Part shown: positions 17,101 through 27,469 of the stretch, one piece after another
Position numbering within the stretch: position 1 is the stretch's first letter
Layout: the number at the start of each line of letters is the position of its first letter
Assembly: GCF_001514495.1 (NCBI RefSeq)
Contig: NZ_BCNM01000002.1
Location: 62,001-126,000 of the forward strand
Origin: Paenibacillus pabuli NBRC 13638
GTDB lineage: Bacteria; Bacillota; Bacilli; Paenibacillales; Paenibacillaceae
Length of the DNA: 64,000 nucleotides
Reading direction: 5' to 3'
Notes under the pieces: generated by a model
Told to the model about the DNA's origin: nothing
The model's database searches: none
Seen by the model: the letters and a program-made list of their open reading frames with translations, nothing else
Program-made: the position numbers and the translations under genes

Positions 17101-18114
17101 TCAATAGCTGACCGCCTTTTCGCTTTGCGCTTGCACAAGACCCTCCTGAACCTGACGATTCACCGAACCACCTTCTACTAAAGTTACATAGATGCGCTCA
17201 TGATCCACAGGCTCTCCAGCAATAATCTTAATTAATTGTTCAGCTGCAAGTGCTCCCCATTTTCTTTTGGAATAATCGATAGTGACCAATCTTGGCTGCA
17301 CATATTTGCTGAGTTCGATATTATCAAATCCAATGAGATTAATCTCCTGACCAATAGTTAACTCACTGTCGGCGAGACGATCACACATGCCAATCGCCAT
17401 CTCGTCATTCAGGCAGAATACCCCCACAGGCTGCGTATATTCCTGAATGATGCGCTCGGCTGCCCGTTCTCCGCCACTCTTCTCGAAATCTCCCGTAATC
17501 TCAATCCATTCCACATTTGCTTCCCGCTCCGATACCTGCCTCACAGCCTTCAACCGCTGAGCCGAGTCAAAGGAACCTTCCGGACCTGTCACGACATAGA
17601 TCTTCGTGTGTCCCTGTTCAATCAAATGCTCCATTGCAAGTGTGGCTCCTGCTTTATTGTCCAGTAACACCTGATTAATGTTGGGATGATCCAGTTCCCG
17701 GTCCAGAACGACGATCTTGTGTCCTCTGTCCGCATATTGTAATAGTTCCTTGCTCGCAAATGTATGGTCGAGAATAACAGCACCATCAATCATTCGCTCT
17801 GGAAGCATCCGATGAGATTGTGTCCCGCTGCAGACGATCAGGTCGTATCCTTGCGCGTTACATACAGATTTCATGCCACTAAGCAAGTCTCCGTATACAT
17901 CCCCGCTAAAATCCGTCAGAAATACACCTAAAATTTTGGATTCTCTCTTTTTCAATGTTCTGGCAGCAGCATTCGGAACATAGTTCAGCTCTTTGGCGAT
18001 GGCCAAAATTTTGGAGCTGGTCTCATCTGTCACTTTGTTGCTGCCATTTAGCGCATACGACACGGTAGAGATCGAAACTCCCGCCTGTTTGGCGATATCC
18101 TTGATACTGACCAC
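17101..18114 (-). CDS. LacI family regulator, likely controlling the glucan operon
   Basis: Sugar-responsive repressor. It has a LacI helix-turn-helix (SIKDIAKQAGVSISTVSYAL) and a ligand domain up to residue 337. GTG at 18114 has AGGGGAGCG eight bases upstream and gives the normal N-terminus; the longer frame to 18189 has no such signal. It is the last gene of the operon running from 28.2 kb. It is thus a good candidate to bind the palindromes at 28334-28357 and 28411-28434. A LacI gene beside GH94 and GH3 genes is also my recollection of the Listeria beta-1,2-oligoglucan locus. Confidence 0.9.
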   Translation of the reverse strand: MVSIKDIAKQAGVSISTVSYALNGSNKVTDETSSKILAIAKELNYVPNAAARTLKKRESKILGVFLTDFSGDVYGDLLSGMKSVCNAQGYDLIVCSGTQSHRMLPERMIDGAVILDHTFASKELLQYADRGHKIVVLDRELDHPNINQVLLDNKAGATLAMEHLIEQGHTKIYVVTGPEGSFDSAQRLKAVRQVSEREANVEWIEITGDFEKSGGERAAERIIQEYTQPVGVFCLNDEMAIGMCDRLADSELTIGQEINLIGFDNIELSKYVQPRLVTIDYSKRKWGALAAEQLIKIIAGEPVDHERIYVTLVEGGSVNRQVQEGLVQAQSEKAVSY

Positions 18115-18212
18115 ATTCTTCGCTCCCCTGTTATGTTCATCAGGCCCTTCAAGCCGAAGGACCTGACATCTTAAATATTCATGTTTCAATAAACGGGTTA
18201 AAATCTACACGA

Positions 18213-21200
18213 TTAACTGTATATTTCGATCACGTTATTCTCGCTCAGGCTCTGTTCAAGAATCTTACGCGAGATACGCAGTCCGCCAAGGCGATAAGGT
18301 TGTTGCAATCTTGTTGTCTCCAGCTCATCGCCATTCAGCACTGCACGCTGCACGGGTTGTCCGCTGAGATGATAAACAAAGGTCACTTTCTTCCCATCAA
18401 ATTGGAAATCAAAATGCATTCCATCCAGGCTGACAGGCAGCACAGGGTCCAGAACCAAATCTTCCTCCTCCTGACGAATGCCAAGTGCGTTCGAAATGAG
18501 CTGGTTCATATAAATTCCCGGTCCACTGGAATAGATTCTCCAGCCGCCTTTTACCTGTACCTCTCCGGTGCGGAGTTTGTCGAATTGCTCCTGTGCTTCA
18601 TAGCGGTTGTTGAACTTGCCGTCAGAACTGCTGAAATAAGCATTGCTCTGCCGCAGATCAGCATTAGGTACAGCTTCCTGAATGCCCACCGGGTTAATGA
18701 TGCTCAGACCATTCCACACCTCATCCGGATTGCCCAACTTCGCCATAGCTTCAACATAGCGGATGTGAGCATGAACATACTGCAAGCCCACTTCACGTCC
18801 GAAGTTGGATGCCTGCTCTGCACGTTTGAAATGAGTGCTGACGCCGCCATCATACTGTGCTGGACGATTCATCAATCTGACGCCATCCGGGCAGTACAGC
18901 TTGTCCTTGATCAGTTCATAATGGGATTGGGCTTGCTCAGGCTCCAGCAACTCGGCAATCATGCTGCGTGTCATGGGCAGCAAACGGTATTGAATACCTG
19001 TCTCGCTATCATCGGGATGCAGCATGCACTTTGCTTGTGCCGGATCTTCCATATAGACAAAGCCAGGAATCACATCGGTATCCAGCATGTACTTGCTGAA
19101 ATCCCTTTTCACCCCGGTTGCCATGTCGCTTAATTCGGAAGAAAGCTCCGGTTTCACAGGCGCAAGCGCTCTGGCAAGCTGCTTCAACGTTTGATATGTG
19201 AGCGCTACTGTCCAGCTGCTGACCATGTACTGCTTCAACTGGGCATTGGCAGGCTGTAATGTATCGTCCCAGTCCCCATCACCATAGGAAGAGAGGAATG
19301 TATCATGCAGAAAATGACTGCGGATATACGCCAGTTCCTTCTGAGCATGTTCAAGCATGCTGCCTGTATGATCCGTAAAGTCAAAACCATGTTTGACGGT
19401 ATAAGGCACTTCTTCATTCAGAATCGAATAATCCTTGGTGGCAATCAGATAATCACTTAGTACTTTAAGTGGCCAAACAATAATGTCTCCATGGCTTTCT
19501 TCCTGCTGCACTTTGAAATATCGATCGAACATGAACCATTGCGGCCAGTTGCCGTCATCCTCATACTGATGCGAGTACACCGTCTTCAGAATGTCTCGGA
19601 CCTGCTCATACTTTTGTGTAGCCATAAAGTATTCAACCGGACCCTGGCAAACATCCCGTGTTCCCCAAGCTGCACCGCCATATTGCTCCAGACCGTGAGG
19701 AACAGAGTAATGCACCAGCATATTGTGGGTGTACCACCATGCAAGAGCATTGACTTTGAACAGCTCGTCTGCTCCTTGCTTCTGAGGTCGGGATAACTGG
19801 AACCCATTCATCACTTCAGCATAGAAAATTCGATAGGCAGCCACTTCTTCTTCGAAACTGCGTGTTGACGATGCAATCTGTCCACCTTCCAACAGACCTT
19901 GAATGGTCAATGTCCATTCAGCACTGCTGTCCAGCTTCAAAATCGTCAGTGAAGCGTCGCCGGCGTTTACTCCACTTGCCAGTTCAGTCTCATCACCAAC
20001 CTTCACACCAGCTCCGCTTACCCGCATACGGTACTCCAGATTCGGATACACTTCGGCACTAAGGGAGCTACGATCTGCCTTGAAGCTCAATTCGCCATTC
20101 TGCTCAGTAACCTGAACCGGCAGCTCATATTCGTTCACATTCATCGTAATCTGATTGGTAATCAGGTATCGATAGGCTATTCCTTTTTTCGACTTCACAT
20201 GAAGATGTACTTCAGGAGTATCCAAAGTTGTATAATTCGTGATGATCAGCGTATCCTCAGCTGTTTTGTAATACCAGCGAACATAGTTGAAGCCCATTTC
20301 GAACAGGGAAGGCATCGTAAGCAGGCGGAAGACTCCCTCCACCTCGACGTAGATCCGCTGACCGGATGATTTGGGTATATTAAGTGCACTACGTGCATTA
20401 CTCATCATTTTATTGAAGTTCGTATTACCGACAACCACATGGGAGTTAAAAATACCATACATATAGGAAGAAGTCGTGATTACGTTCTGTCCCATCTTCA
20501 CATTGTTGCCGCTCATCAGAATGTGTCCATGCGGACGTTCCACACGCATTTCCTTTTCCTTGAGCACAATATGCTCATACGTATCGGTAAAGAACGCCAG
20601 CAATTCGCCATCCGCGCGCTCTTCCTGATGTCTCTTCGAAGCCGGGAAGCAGGAATTGACTTCTTCTTCAGTCATCGATAACGTAGGCAAAGGCTCACCC
20701 ATTACCGGATGGAGAGATACTTTGGGGAATACGTTGTATACTGCTTGTGCTGCGCCTGCATTCTCTTGACGCTTCGCTTCATACTCGTCCCAGGCCTGTT
20801 GGACAACATCCTGGTATTCGAGTTCCTTCACCGCATCCGCATGATTGGCCTGAAAGAGTCCATAGAACACAAAACGAGCTTCGTCATTCAGAACCACTTT
20901 CTCGGACTGAAGGGCTGTGTATGCAAATTCATACTGGTATACTTCATTCGCCAGTGTCTGTTTACCCAGACTTTCAGGCACATTCGTTTCCTTGTAACTC
21001 AAACCAAAGAACTGAAATCCATCGGTGGAGTAACCTGCTGCGCGGGTTAATGAACCCTGTTGAAGATAAGGAAAAGATCCACCTTGTGGCTGATTCTGCC
21101 GTGAAGCTACGATATATCCCAGCTTCTCATCCTCAAATACAGCATGGTCAATGTATTGCGACAAGTAAGCCTCATTGCTGCGTACTGCACCAGGATCGGC

Positions 21201-21584
21201 ATTACCTACATCCTGACCATAGACGACGTCGACCTCTTCTCCATTACCGTTTACCGTTACGTCCCAGAACCATACACCTTGTGCTGTCGGAGCAAAAATG
21301 ACTTGATAGCCTACACCCTCAGCGGTGCCTGACCATACCATACGACTGCCATCGGTGCTCACCTGGCTGTCGGATTCAATGCCAAGCATCGGAACAAAGC
21401 GGATACCGGATTCACTGTGAAACCGCAGATACAGATTGTTCATGGAGCCGTCCACTGGACTAGCCATCCACTGATTAATCATCGTTGTTCCGCTTACTGC
21501 TTTGAACAAATCACCGCTTTCCCAGAACGTAAAGATCAATTCACCGGCTTGCACGTTGATTTGGGATTTATTCATGGTCTTCAT
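18213..21584 (-). CDS. GH94 phosphorylase, 1,2-beta-oligoglucan phosphorylase-like
   Basis: Cytoplasmic inverting phosphorylase of about 1123 residues. The size, the N-terminal beta domain (VQAGELIFTFW, RSNEAYLSQYIDHAVF, GYSTDGFQFFG) and the barrel match, from memory, the Listeria innocua enzyme that phosphorolyses beta-1,2-glucooligosaccharides to alpha-glucose-1-phosphate. The general acid region is the DGDWDD motif at about 769-774; TRDVCQGPVEYF and GDIIVWPL are other barrel motifs. There is no signal peptide. The start at 21584 (MKTMNKS) follows AGGAGG at a long spacing; MNKSQ three codons later is an alternative. It lies 40 bases after the GH3 gene in the same operon. Other GH94 specificities cannot be excluded without comparison. 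Confidence 0.85.
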   Translation of the reverse strand: MKTMNKSQINVQAGELIFTFWESGDLFKAVSGTTMINQWMASPVDGSMNNLYLRFHSESGIRFVPMLGIESDSQVSTDGSRMVWSGTAEGVGYQVIFAPTAQGVWFWDVTVNGNGEEVDVVYGQDVGNADPGAVRSNEAYLSQYIDHAVFEDEKLGYIVASRQNQPQGGSFPYLQQGSLTRAAGYSTDGFQFFGLSYKETNVPESLGKQTLANEVYQYEFAYTALQSEKVVLNDEARFVFYGLFQANHADAVKELEYQDVVQQAWDEYEAKRQENAGAAQAVYNVFPKVSLHPVMGEPLPTLSMTEEEVNSCFPASKRHQEERADGELLAFFTDTYEHIVLKEKEMRVERPHGHILMSGNNVKMGQNVITTSSYMYGIFNSHVVVGNTNFNKMMSNARSALNIPKSSGQRIYVEVEGVFRLLTMPSLFEMGFNYVRWYYKTAEDTLIITNYTTLDTPEVHLHVKSKKGIAYRYLITNQITMNVNEYELPVQVTEQNGELSFKADRSSLSAEVYPNLEYRMRVSGAGVKVGDETELASGVNAGDASLTILKLDSSAEWTLTIQGLLEGGQIASSTRSFEEEVAAYRIFYAEVMNGFQLSRPQKQGADELFKVNALAWWYTHNMLVHYSVPHGLEQYGGAAWGTRDVCQGPVEYFMATQKYEQVRDILKTVYSHQYEDDGNWPQWFMFDRYFKVQQEESHGDIIVWPLKVLSDYLIATKDYSILNEEVPYTVKHGFDFTDHTGSMLEHAQKELAYIRSHFLHDTFLSSYGDGDWDDTLQPANAQLKQYMVSSWTVALTYQTLKQLARALAPVKPELSSELSDMATGVKRDFSKYMLDTDVIPGFVYMEDPAQAKCMLHPDDSETGIQYRLLPMTRSMIAELLEPEQAQSHYELIKDKLYCPDGVRLMNRPAQYDGGVSTHFKRAEQASNFGREVGLQYVHAHIRYVEAMAKLGNPDEVWNGLSIINPVGIQEAVPNADLRQSNAYFSSSDGKFNNRYEAQEQFDKLRTGEVQVKGGWRIYSSGPGIYMNQLISNALGIRQEEEDLVLDPVLPVSLDGMHFDFQFDGKKVTFVYHLSGQPVQRAVLNGDELETTRLQQPYRLGGLRISRKILEQSLSENNVIEIYS

Positions 21585-21624
21585 ATCTCTTCTTATCCTC
21601 CTATCCATATGGAGCTGTTTCCCA

Positions 21625-23790
21625 TTAAACCAGCTTGAATGCACTCTCCAATGTATCGCGGCTATTCGGACCTACGAAAAGCTGGAATGTTCCTCTATCA
21701 CTGCGGTGACTCAAATCAGAATGATGATAACGAAGTTGTTCCTCGTTTAATGTAAATGTAGCCGTACCACTTTCACCCGGTGCGAGTGACAGCTTGACAT
21801 ACCCTTTCAGCTCACGCATTGGACGCACAACTTCACCGGTTACATCACGTACGTATAACTGAACCGTCTCCACGCCAGCACGCTCGCCAGCATTGGTTAC
21901 ACGCACTTGGATCGTCAGAGGTTGATCAGCAGTCATTTCAGTGCTTGAAACTTCCAGGTCACCATACTCAAACGAGGTGTATGACAAGCCGTAGCCAAAC
22001 GGAAGCAGCGGATCATTCGGACTATCAATATATTTGGATACATAACGCTCTTCGGTCTTTTGTGGATTCAGTGGACGTCCTGTATTGAAATGATTGTAAT
22101 ATACCGGTATCTGACCTACAGATTGCGGGAAGGACATCGTCAAACGGGCAGATGGATTCACCACGCCTGTTAATACATCTGCAATGGCCGTTCCGCCCTC
22201 ACTGCCCGGGAACCACGCTTCAAGCACAGCATCGGATTCTTCAAATACACCATGCAGGTCCAGAGGGCGTCCGTTGAAAATAACGCTGGCGATTGGTTTA
22301 CCCGCTGCTTTGAGCTGTTTAACCAATTCCAGTTGGGCTGCTGGCAAACGAATGTCCGTACGCGAGCCGCCTTCACCACTCATTTCGGAATCTTCACCTA
22401 GCGCAAGCACGATCAGATCAGCTTTGCTTGCTACTTCAAGCGCTTCAGCAATCTGTTCTGCCGTGATGCTGTGAACATTGCTGCCTTGAGCCATATGGAC
22501 CTTCCCGGCAGTAAGACGTTCCTGCAAAGCAGTTCCGAGTTTAACGGCATCCTCTTTGACACCTTCACAGGACCACCATCCGAGAATGTCTTCACTTTGG
22601 GCAAAAGGTCCAATTAACGCTACATTGGCTTCTGGCTTCAGCGGAAGAACGTCATTATCGTTTTTCAATAATACAGCGGATTTGGTTGCAAGCTCATACG
22701 ATACCTGGCGATGCTCCTTGGAGAAGACAATCTCACGTTCACGTTCCGGATCAGCTGCACGCAGTGGATTGTCGAACAATCCCAACTTTTCTTTCAGTTG
22801 CAGAATACGCAGCACCGCTTCATCAATGAGCGTTTCTTCCACTTCTCCGTTCTTGATCAGCTCTGGCAGATGATGGACATAACAAGGTGTCATCATCTCA
22901 ATGTCCACGCCTGCACGAATCGCACGATATGCAGCTTCACGGTCATCTTCAGCCGCACCATGGGCAATCATCTCGCGAATGGAAGCCCAATCCGAGATCA
23001 ATACGCCGTTAAAGCCCCACTCATCACGCAAAATGTCGCGCATCAGCTTCTCATTTCCACTCGCTGGAATACCCTCTACCGTATTGAACGAAGCCATGAC
23101 CATCTCGACACCTGCATCCAACGCTGCCTTGTAAGCGGGTAAATAATATTCACGCAAGTTACGCTCAGACATGTCAACCGTGTTGTAATCCCGACCACCT
23201 TCTGCCGCACCATAAGCAGCAAAGTGTTTGACACAAGCCGCCAGACGATCCGGCTCATCCTTCAAACTGTCACCCTGATATCCACGTACAAACGCAGCAG
23301 AGAACAGACTGTTCAAATAAGGATCTTCGCCTGTCGACTCCATCACACGGCCCCAGCGGGGATCACGAACGAGATCGACCATCGGTGCAAAAGTGACATG
23401 GAGGCCAGAAACTGCAGATTCACGCGCTGCGATCTCGGCACTTTTCTCAGCCAGTTCAGTGTCCCATGAACAGCCAATCGCCAGCGGGATCGGGAAAATG
23501 GTTTTAAACCCATGAACAACGTCCGCCATAAACAAGAGCGGAATGCCGAGACGGCTTTTCTTCATATAAGCTTGTTGCACATCAATGATGGCCTGTGCAC
23601 CGGACAAACCCAGAATGGAGCCACTGGCATCCACGGACTGCTCCGTGATTCCCATCTCTTCCATCGGCCCTGTGATCTGACCTTCAACATTCGTTCCTTC
23701 GTAAAAGTTGGCAGTCAACTGAAGAAGCTGAGCTGTTTTTTCCTCCAAAGTCATCTGTTTCACCAGGTCTAGCAGCTGCTCATTATTCAT
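21625..23790 (-). CDS. GH3 beta-glucosidase, sophorose-type
   Basis: Retaining exo-beta-glucosidase with no signal peptide, hence cytoplasmic. Domains in order: the GH3 barrel (1-330) with nucleophile Asp267 in VLISDWAS, the alpha/beta sandwich with the likely acid/base Glu473 in SGEGGSR, and a C-terminal fibronectin type III-like domain. At 721 residues it is close to the Listeria beta-glucosidase reported to prefer sophorose and laminaribiose. It fits removal of the disaccharide left by the neighbouring GH94 enzyme. The ATG follows GGAGGAT. A terminator-like hairpin lies upstream, between it and the binding protein gene. Confidence 0.92.
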   Translation of the reverse strand: MNNEQLLDLVKQMTLEEKTAQLLQLTANFYEGTNVEGQITGPMEEMGITEQSVDASGSILGLSGAQAIIDVQQAYMKKSRLGIPLLFMADVVHGFKTIFPIPLAIGCSWDTELAEKSAEIAARESAVSGLHVTFAPMVDLVRDPRWGRVMESTGEDPYLNSLFSAAFVRGYQGDSLKDEPDRLAACVKHFAAYGAAEGGRDYNTVDMSERNLREYYLPAYKAALDAGVEMVMASFNTVEGIPASGNEKLMRDILRDEWGFNGVLISDWASIREMIAHGAAEDDREAAYRAIRAGVDIEMMTPCYVHHLPELIKNGEVEETLIDEAVLRILQLKEKLGLFDNPLRAADPEREREIVFSKEHRQVSYELATKSAVLLKNDNDVLPLKPEANVALIGPFAQSEDILGWWSCEGVKEDAVKLGTALQERLTAGKVHMAQGSNVHSITAEQIAEALEVASKADLIVLALGEDSEMSGEGGSRTDIRLPAAQLELVKQLKAAGKPIASVIFNGRPLDLHGVFEESDAVLEAWFPGSEGGTAIADVLTGVVNPSARLTMSFPQSVGQIPVYYNHFNTGRPLNPQKTEERYVSKYIDSPNDPLLPFGYGLSYTSFEYGDLEVSSTEMTADQPLTIQVRVTNAGERAGVETVQLYVRDVTGEVVRPMRELKGYVKLSLAPGESGTATFTLNEEQLRYHHSDLSHRSDRGTFQLFVGPNSRDTLESAFKLV

Positions 23791-23823
23791 AGATATTATC
23801 CTCCACTACATGTTGTTGAAATA

Positions 23824-23866
23824 AAAAACCCGGCTGCGTTCGGGGAGAGACCGCGCACCGGGTTCG
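23824..23866 (-). terminator. Intra-operon terminator/attenuator
   Basis: On the minus strand AACCCGG (23864-23858) pairs with CCGGGTT (23833-23827), with an inner TGCG/CGCA stem, then TTTTTTATTT. It lies between the binding-protein stop and the GH3 start. It probably makes transporter mRNA more abundant than enzyme mRNA, and may stabilise the upstream transcript. Confidence 0.8.
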
Positions 23867-23923
23867 AATGGACGTGACCGACAGAAAACTCTGTTATGTC
23901 TTATCCTGTTAATGACTGAATGC

Positions 23924-25522
23924 TTACTTGAATTTCTCGTTCAGTTCATCCAGATAAGGTTGAACCAGGGACATTTTACTGTTGACCCACTCTTTCCAGT
24001 TGGCCTCCAGATCTCCATTTTTAAGGATCAGGTTGGCATATTCATTCTGATAATCGAATGAAGCCTGACTTTTAGCTTTGGAATCGTACAGGTTAACATC
24101 CCAGTCGTATGTTGCGAGTGATTGACCTTCTGTACCGAGTTTTGCTTTTTCTTCGAACAATTTCACAGCTCTATCACGGTAATCTTTTTTGATAGCAGGG
24201 TTTACAACACTGAAGTCGTCACCCAGGAGATACAGACCTTCGAAGCGTGCTGGATATTTGTCTTCCAGGACAGTTCCTTCCGGCAGCAAGCTAACCAGTT
24301 CGTTGTTTTCATCATATTTCCAATCTTTTCCTTCAAAGCCCATGTTGATGAGCAATTGTCCTTCTTTTGTAGTGGAGTAGTCGATCAGATCCATGATCCG
24401 TTCGAATTTCTCGTCACTGATATCCGGGTTGAAGATCAATGCAGACCAGAAGTTAGCTTGCTCCATGTTACGGTATTTCCCATCATCGCCCAATACGATT
24501 GCTGTGTGTACCAGTTCATCACTATCTACACCCAGATTCTTTCTCATATCGGAATCCAGACCTTGTCTATACGAAGCCAGTCCGCCCAGACTTGTTACTG
24601 CAGCTGTACCGGTTACTTTAAAGTTATTTTGACCTTCATTGTTTTTCCATGTGTAGAACTCAGGATTGAGCAATCCATCCTTGTAGGCTTTTTGCATCAA
24701 TTTCAACCCTGTCAAAGTCTCAGGGTCTGCTGGTCCCCAATGGAACTTGCCATCTTCACCTTTGTAGAAAGGAGAATCAGTCATGGCATGCACACTGTTC
24801 GGCATAATCATGTTTGTCATGGCATCTGCCGCATTATAGGACAGAGGTACAAGTTTGTTGCCCACTTTGCCTGGATCTTTTTCTTTCACAAGCTTAGCAT
24901 ATTCATTCAATTCGGATGTTGTATAAGCATCTTTCAGTTCAAAACCAACGGCTTCAGCCCAGTCTTTACGAAGCGCAATGACACCAATTTGGTTCGTCAA
25001 TGGGTCAGCAGGTTTGTTCTCGAAATAGATTGGTCTAGGCAGGACGTATGTTCCGCCTGTCAGTTCTTCCAGCTTGTCTCCAAGACCAGTCAACTTGTAG
25101 GCTGCTGCCACGTTAGGCCAGCGTTCTTTCCAGTCATCCGGGAATTTGTAGAACAGGCCTTGATCGATACTGTTCATGGCATCGCCATGCACATAGTTCC
25201 ATACCGCTACATCCGGCAAATCGCCTGAGTTGATCCACAGACGAAGCTTCTCGCCCCATGAATCCCAATCGATATAGTTGTAATCCCATGTTACATTGAA
25301 CTTGTCTGTCCAGAACTTATGGAAATCATTATCCAGGTTCCCGTTTTTGATTTCTGTCAGGTTAGCTACAGAGATCGTCAGGTTGTCTTTGTAATTTCCC
25401 TCTGCATCTTTTTCGTTACCACCTGAAGCTCCTTGACTGGAACAAGCGGTCACCATCAGCATAACTACACTAAGCGTGATGGCAAAGAGAGCTCTTACTG
25501 ACAACTTTTTGTTCGTTTTCAT
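23924..25522 (-). CDS. ABC sugar transporter, substrate-binding lipoprotein
   Basis: Extracellular solute-binding lipoprotein. The N-terminus has a basic stretch, a hydrophobic helix and the lipobox VTAC with the lipidated Cys27. The mature part is about 505 residues, large like the LplA/YtcQ type that binds oligosaccharides. The binding pocket is unidentified. It is followed by two glycosidic enzymes and preceded by two permeases, but no ATPase gene is present; such systems normally borrow a shared MsmX-type ATPase, which would be encoded elsewhere. The ligand is inferred to be beta-1,2-glucooligosaccharides from the neighbours. Confidence 0.9.
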   Translation of the reverse strand: MKTNKKLSVRALFAITLSVVMLMVTACSSQGASGGNEKDAEGNYKDNLTISVANLTEIKNGNLDNDFHKFWTDKFNVTWDYNYIDWDSWGEKLRLWINSGDLPDVAVWNYVHGDAMNSIDQGLFYKFPDDWKERWPNVAAAYKLTGLGDKLEELTGGTYVLPRPIYFENKPADPLTNQIGVIALRKDWAEAVGFELKDAYTTSELNEYAKLVKEKDPGKVGNKLVPLSYNAADAMTNMIMPNSVHAMTDSPFYKGEDGKFHWGPADPETLTGLKLMQKAYKDGLLNPEFYTWKNNEGQNNFKVTGTAAVTSLGGLASYRQGLDSDMRKNLGVDSDELVHTAIVLGDDGKYRNMEQANFWSALIFNPDISDEKFERIMDLIDYSTTKEGQLLINMGFEGKDWKYDENNELVSLLPEGTVLEDKYPARFEGLYLLGDDFSVVNPAIKKDYRDRAVKLFEEKAKLGTEGQSLATYDWDVNLYDSKAKSQASFDYQNEYANLILKNGDLEANWKEWVNSKMSLVQPYLDELNEKFK

Positions 25523-25577
25523 GCTTTTACCCCCATGTTTTTTAGTAGAATTTCAAGTCAAAATCCTATGCGTATAA

Positions 25578-26480
25578 TCAGGTCTTGATAGCCCCTGTTA
25601 ATACCCCTTTGGCAAAGTGTTTTTGCAGCATTGGGAAGAAACACATAATTGGTACCATCGTTACAAATACCGCCGCCATCTTCATACCCATCGAGAAATT
25701 GCTCACTTGGGTTGCATCTACGCTCGAAGCATTGGATGCGTTTGTCTGGGATGTGACAATAATCGCTCGCAATACATTCTGCAGCGGCAATTGATCCGCT
25801 TTTCGCAGGAAGATCATCGCATCATACCAACTGTTCCAATAGGCTACTCCGTAGAACAGCGTGATGGTAGCCATAATCGGTGTTGCCAGTGGAAGAACAA
25901 CCGAGAATAGAATTCTCCACTCTCCGGCACCATCTAATCTCGCCGATTCCATCAGCGATTCAGGCAAGGTGTAGAAGTAGTTCATCATCAGAATCATATT
26001 GAAAGCACTGAAGCTTCCCGCCAGGATAACGGACCACAGCGTACCTGTAAGGTGAAGTGATTTCATGACCAGGTACAACGGTACGATACCACCATTGAAA
26101 ATCATGGTGAACAGTACCAGGAAAAAGAGAAATTTCTTGAACGGGAAGTTGCTGCGGCTAAGGCCGTACGCCATGCTTGTTGTCAGGAACAAACTGAGTG
26201 GCAAGCCGATGACGAGCAAAATAATGGTGTTTTTGTATCCCGACAGAATCGTTCCGTTAGCAAACAGCGCTCTATAGGAATCCAGAGTGAACTCCTTAGG
26301 GAACATCAAAAATGGATTGTCAGCATATTCTTTTTGTGTTGCGAACGAGATCATGATGACATTCCAGAACGGAATCAGAATCATCAGGGCAAGCACAAGT
26401 AATATGGCGAAGATAATGTAATCGAGAAATGTCATTCTTTCTGTACCAATTCTCGGCTTTTTGTTAGCTCTCTTGCTCAT
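25578..26480 (-). CDS. ABC sugar permease, LplC/YtcP type
   Basis: Inner-membrane permease subunit of 300 residues with six predicted helices. The cytoplasmic EAA loop that contacts the ATPase is visible as ESARLDGAGEWRILFSVVLP. The N-terminus MSKRANKKPRIGTERMTF is typical of the LplC/YtcP group. It lies 18 bases after the partner permease and 55 before the binding-protein gene. A functional importer would need both permeases, the lipoprotein and an ATPase from another locus. Confidence 0.92.
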   Translation of the reverse strand: MSKRANKKPRIGTERMTFLDYIIFAILLVLALMILIPFWNVIMISFATQKEYADNPFLMFPKEFTLDSYRALFANGTILSGYKNTIILLVIGLPLSLFLTTSMAYGLSRSNFPFKKFLFFLVLFTMIFNGGIVPLYLVMKSLHLTGTLWSVILAGSFSAFNMILMMNYFYTLPESLMESARLDGAGEWRILFSVVLPLATPIMATITLFYGVAYWNSWYDAMIFLRKADQLPLQNVLRAIIVTSQTNASNASSVDATQVSNFSMGMKMAAVFVTMVPIMCFFPMLQKHFAKGVLTGAIKT

Positions 26481-26498
26481 TTCAATTTTCCTCCTCTC

Positions 26499-27458
26499 TT
26501 ATCGGAACAAACCGTCTCCGCCAAGCCACTTGGCAAATCTGTCTGCGAGAAGCAGCAAGACCATATTCACGAGGGAACGGAACAAGCTGACCGCTGTCGA
26601 GAATGAGAAGTCCGTTGAAGACTGGAACGTAATCCGATAGATGTATACATCCAATACTTCCGATACATTTTTGGTTGCGGCATTCGCCAAGTTGAAGATC
26701 TGGTCGAAACCGGAAGACATCAATCCACCGACCGACAGGATAAACATGACGGTGATTGTAGGAAGAATGTTTGGCAATGTGATGCGGAACATCTGCTGCA
26801 TACGGGATGCTCCGTCAATCTGTGCTGATTCATACTGATCCTGATCGATACCGGAAATGGCAGCCAGGAAGATAATCGCACCCCATCCACTGGATTTCCA
26901 AATATCCGTCAACAGCAGCATCGGTACAAAGTTGGACTCGGAACCCAGGAAGTTAATGGTTGGCAATCCGAGTAATCCGAGTGCGCTGTTCACCAGTCCG
27001 TCATAAGCCAGAACGTTGATGACTACCCCGGATACGATGATCCATGACAGGAAGTGCGGGAACGTAAGCACCGTTTGGAACCACTTTTTCCCTCTACGCA
27101 TCCGTAATTCATTCAGCAACAGGGCCAGAATGATAGGGAACGGGAACTGAATAATCAGTTTTAAAATATTGATGTACAGCGTACGCCATACCGCGTCGAT
27201 AAAGGTTGGATCACGGAAAACGTATTTAAAATTCTCAAATCCACTCCATGGGCTTCCCCAGATTCCCAGGTTCGCCTTGTAGTCTTTAAACGCAAGAGAC
27301 AGGCCGCCCATTGGCATGTAGGCAAACAGGATCAGCCAGACGAGCCCCGGAATAAGAAGGGTGTACGTCATTCTGTGCTTCCAGATTTCACTCCAGAGCG
27401 AATTGCCTTTCAAGTTTCCCTTCAGCTTTTTGCTAGGTCCTTCGGCTGCAGGTTTCAA
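26499..27458 (-). CDS. ABC sugar permease, LplB type
   Basis: Membrane partner of the LplC-type permease, 319 residues. It has six predicted helices and an EAA loop (QYESAQIDGASRMQQMFRIT). I chose TTG at 27458, seven bases after GAGGAG; the GTG at 27473 overlaps the ribosome binding site. That site lies at the stop of the esterase gene 12 bases upstream, so the two are coupled. Long N-terminal basic stretch before the first helix is normal for this group. Confidence 0.88.
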   Translation of the reverse strand: MKPAAEGPSKKLKGNLKGNSLWSEIWKHRMTYTLLIPGLVWLILFAYMPMGGLSLAFKDYKANLGIWGSPWSGFENFKYVFRDPTFIDAVWRTLYINILKLIIQFPFPIILALLLNELRMRRGKKWFQTVLTFPHFLSWIIVSGVVINVLAYDGLVNSALGLLGLPTINFLGSESNFVPMLLLTDIWKSSGWGAIIFLAAISGIDQDQYESAQIDGASRMQQMFRITLPNILPTITVMFILSVGGLMSSGFDQIFNLANAATKNVSEVLDVYIYRITFQSSTDFSFSTAVSLFRSLVNMVLLLLADRFAKWLGGDGLFR

Positions 27459-27469
27459 ATTGCATCTCC

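Noticed and set aside
24122..25228. 368-codon plus-strand frame opposite the sugar-binding lipoprotein gene
   Set aside because: Antisense shadow of a clear lipoprotein gene; Cys/Phe-rich product without domains and no ribosome binding site.
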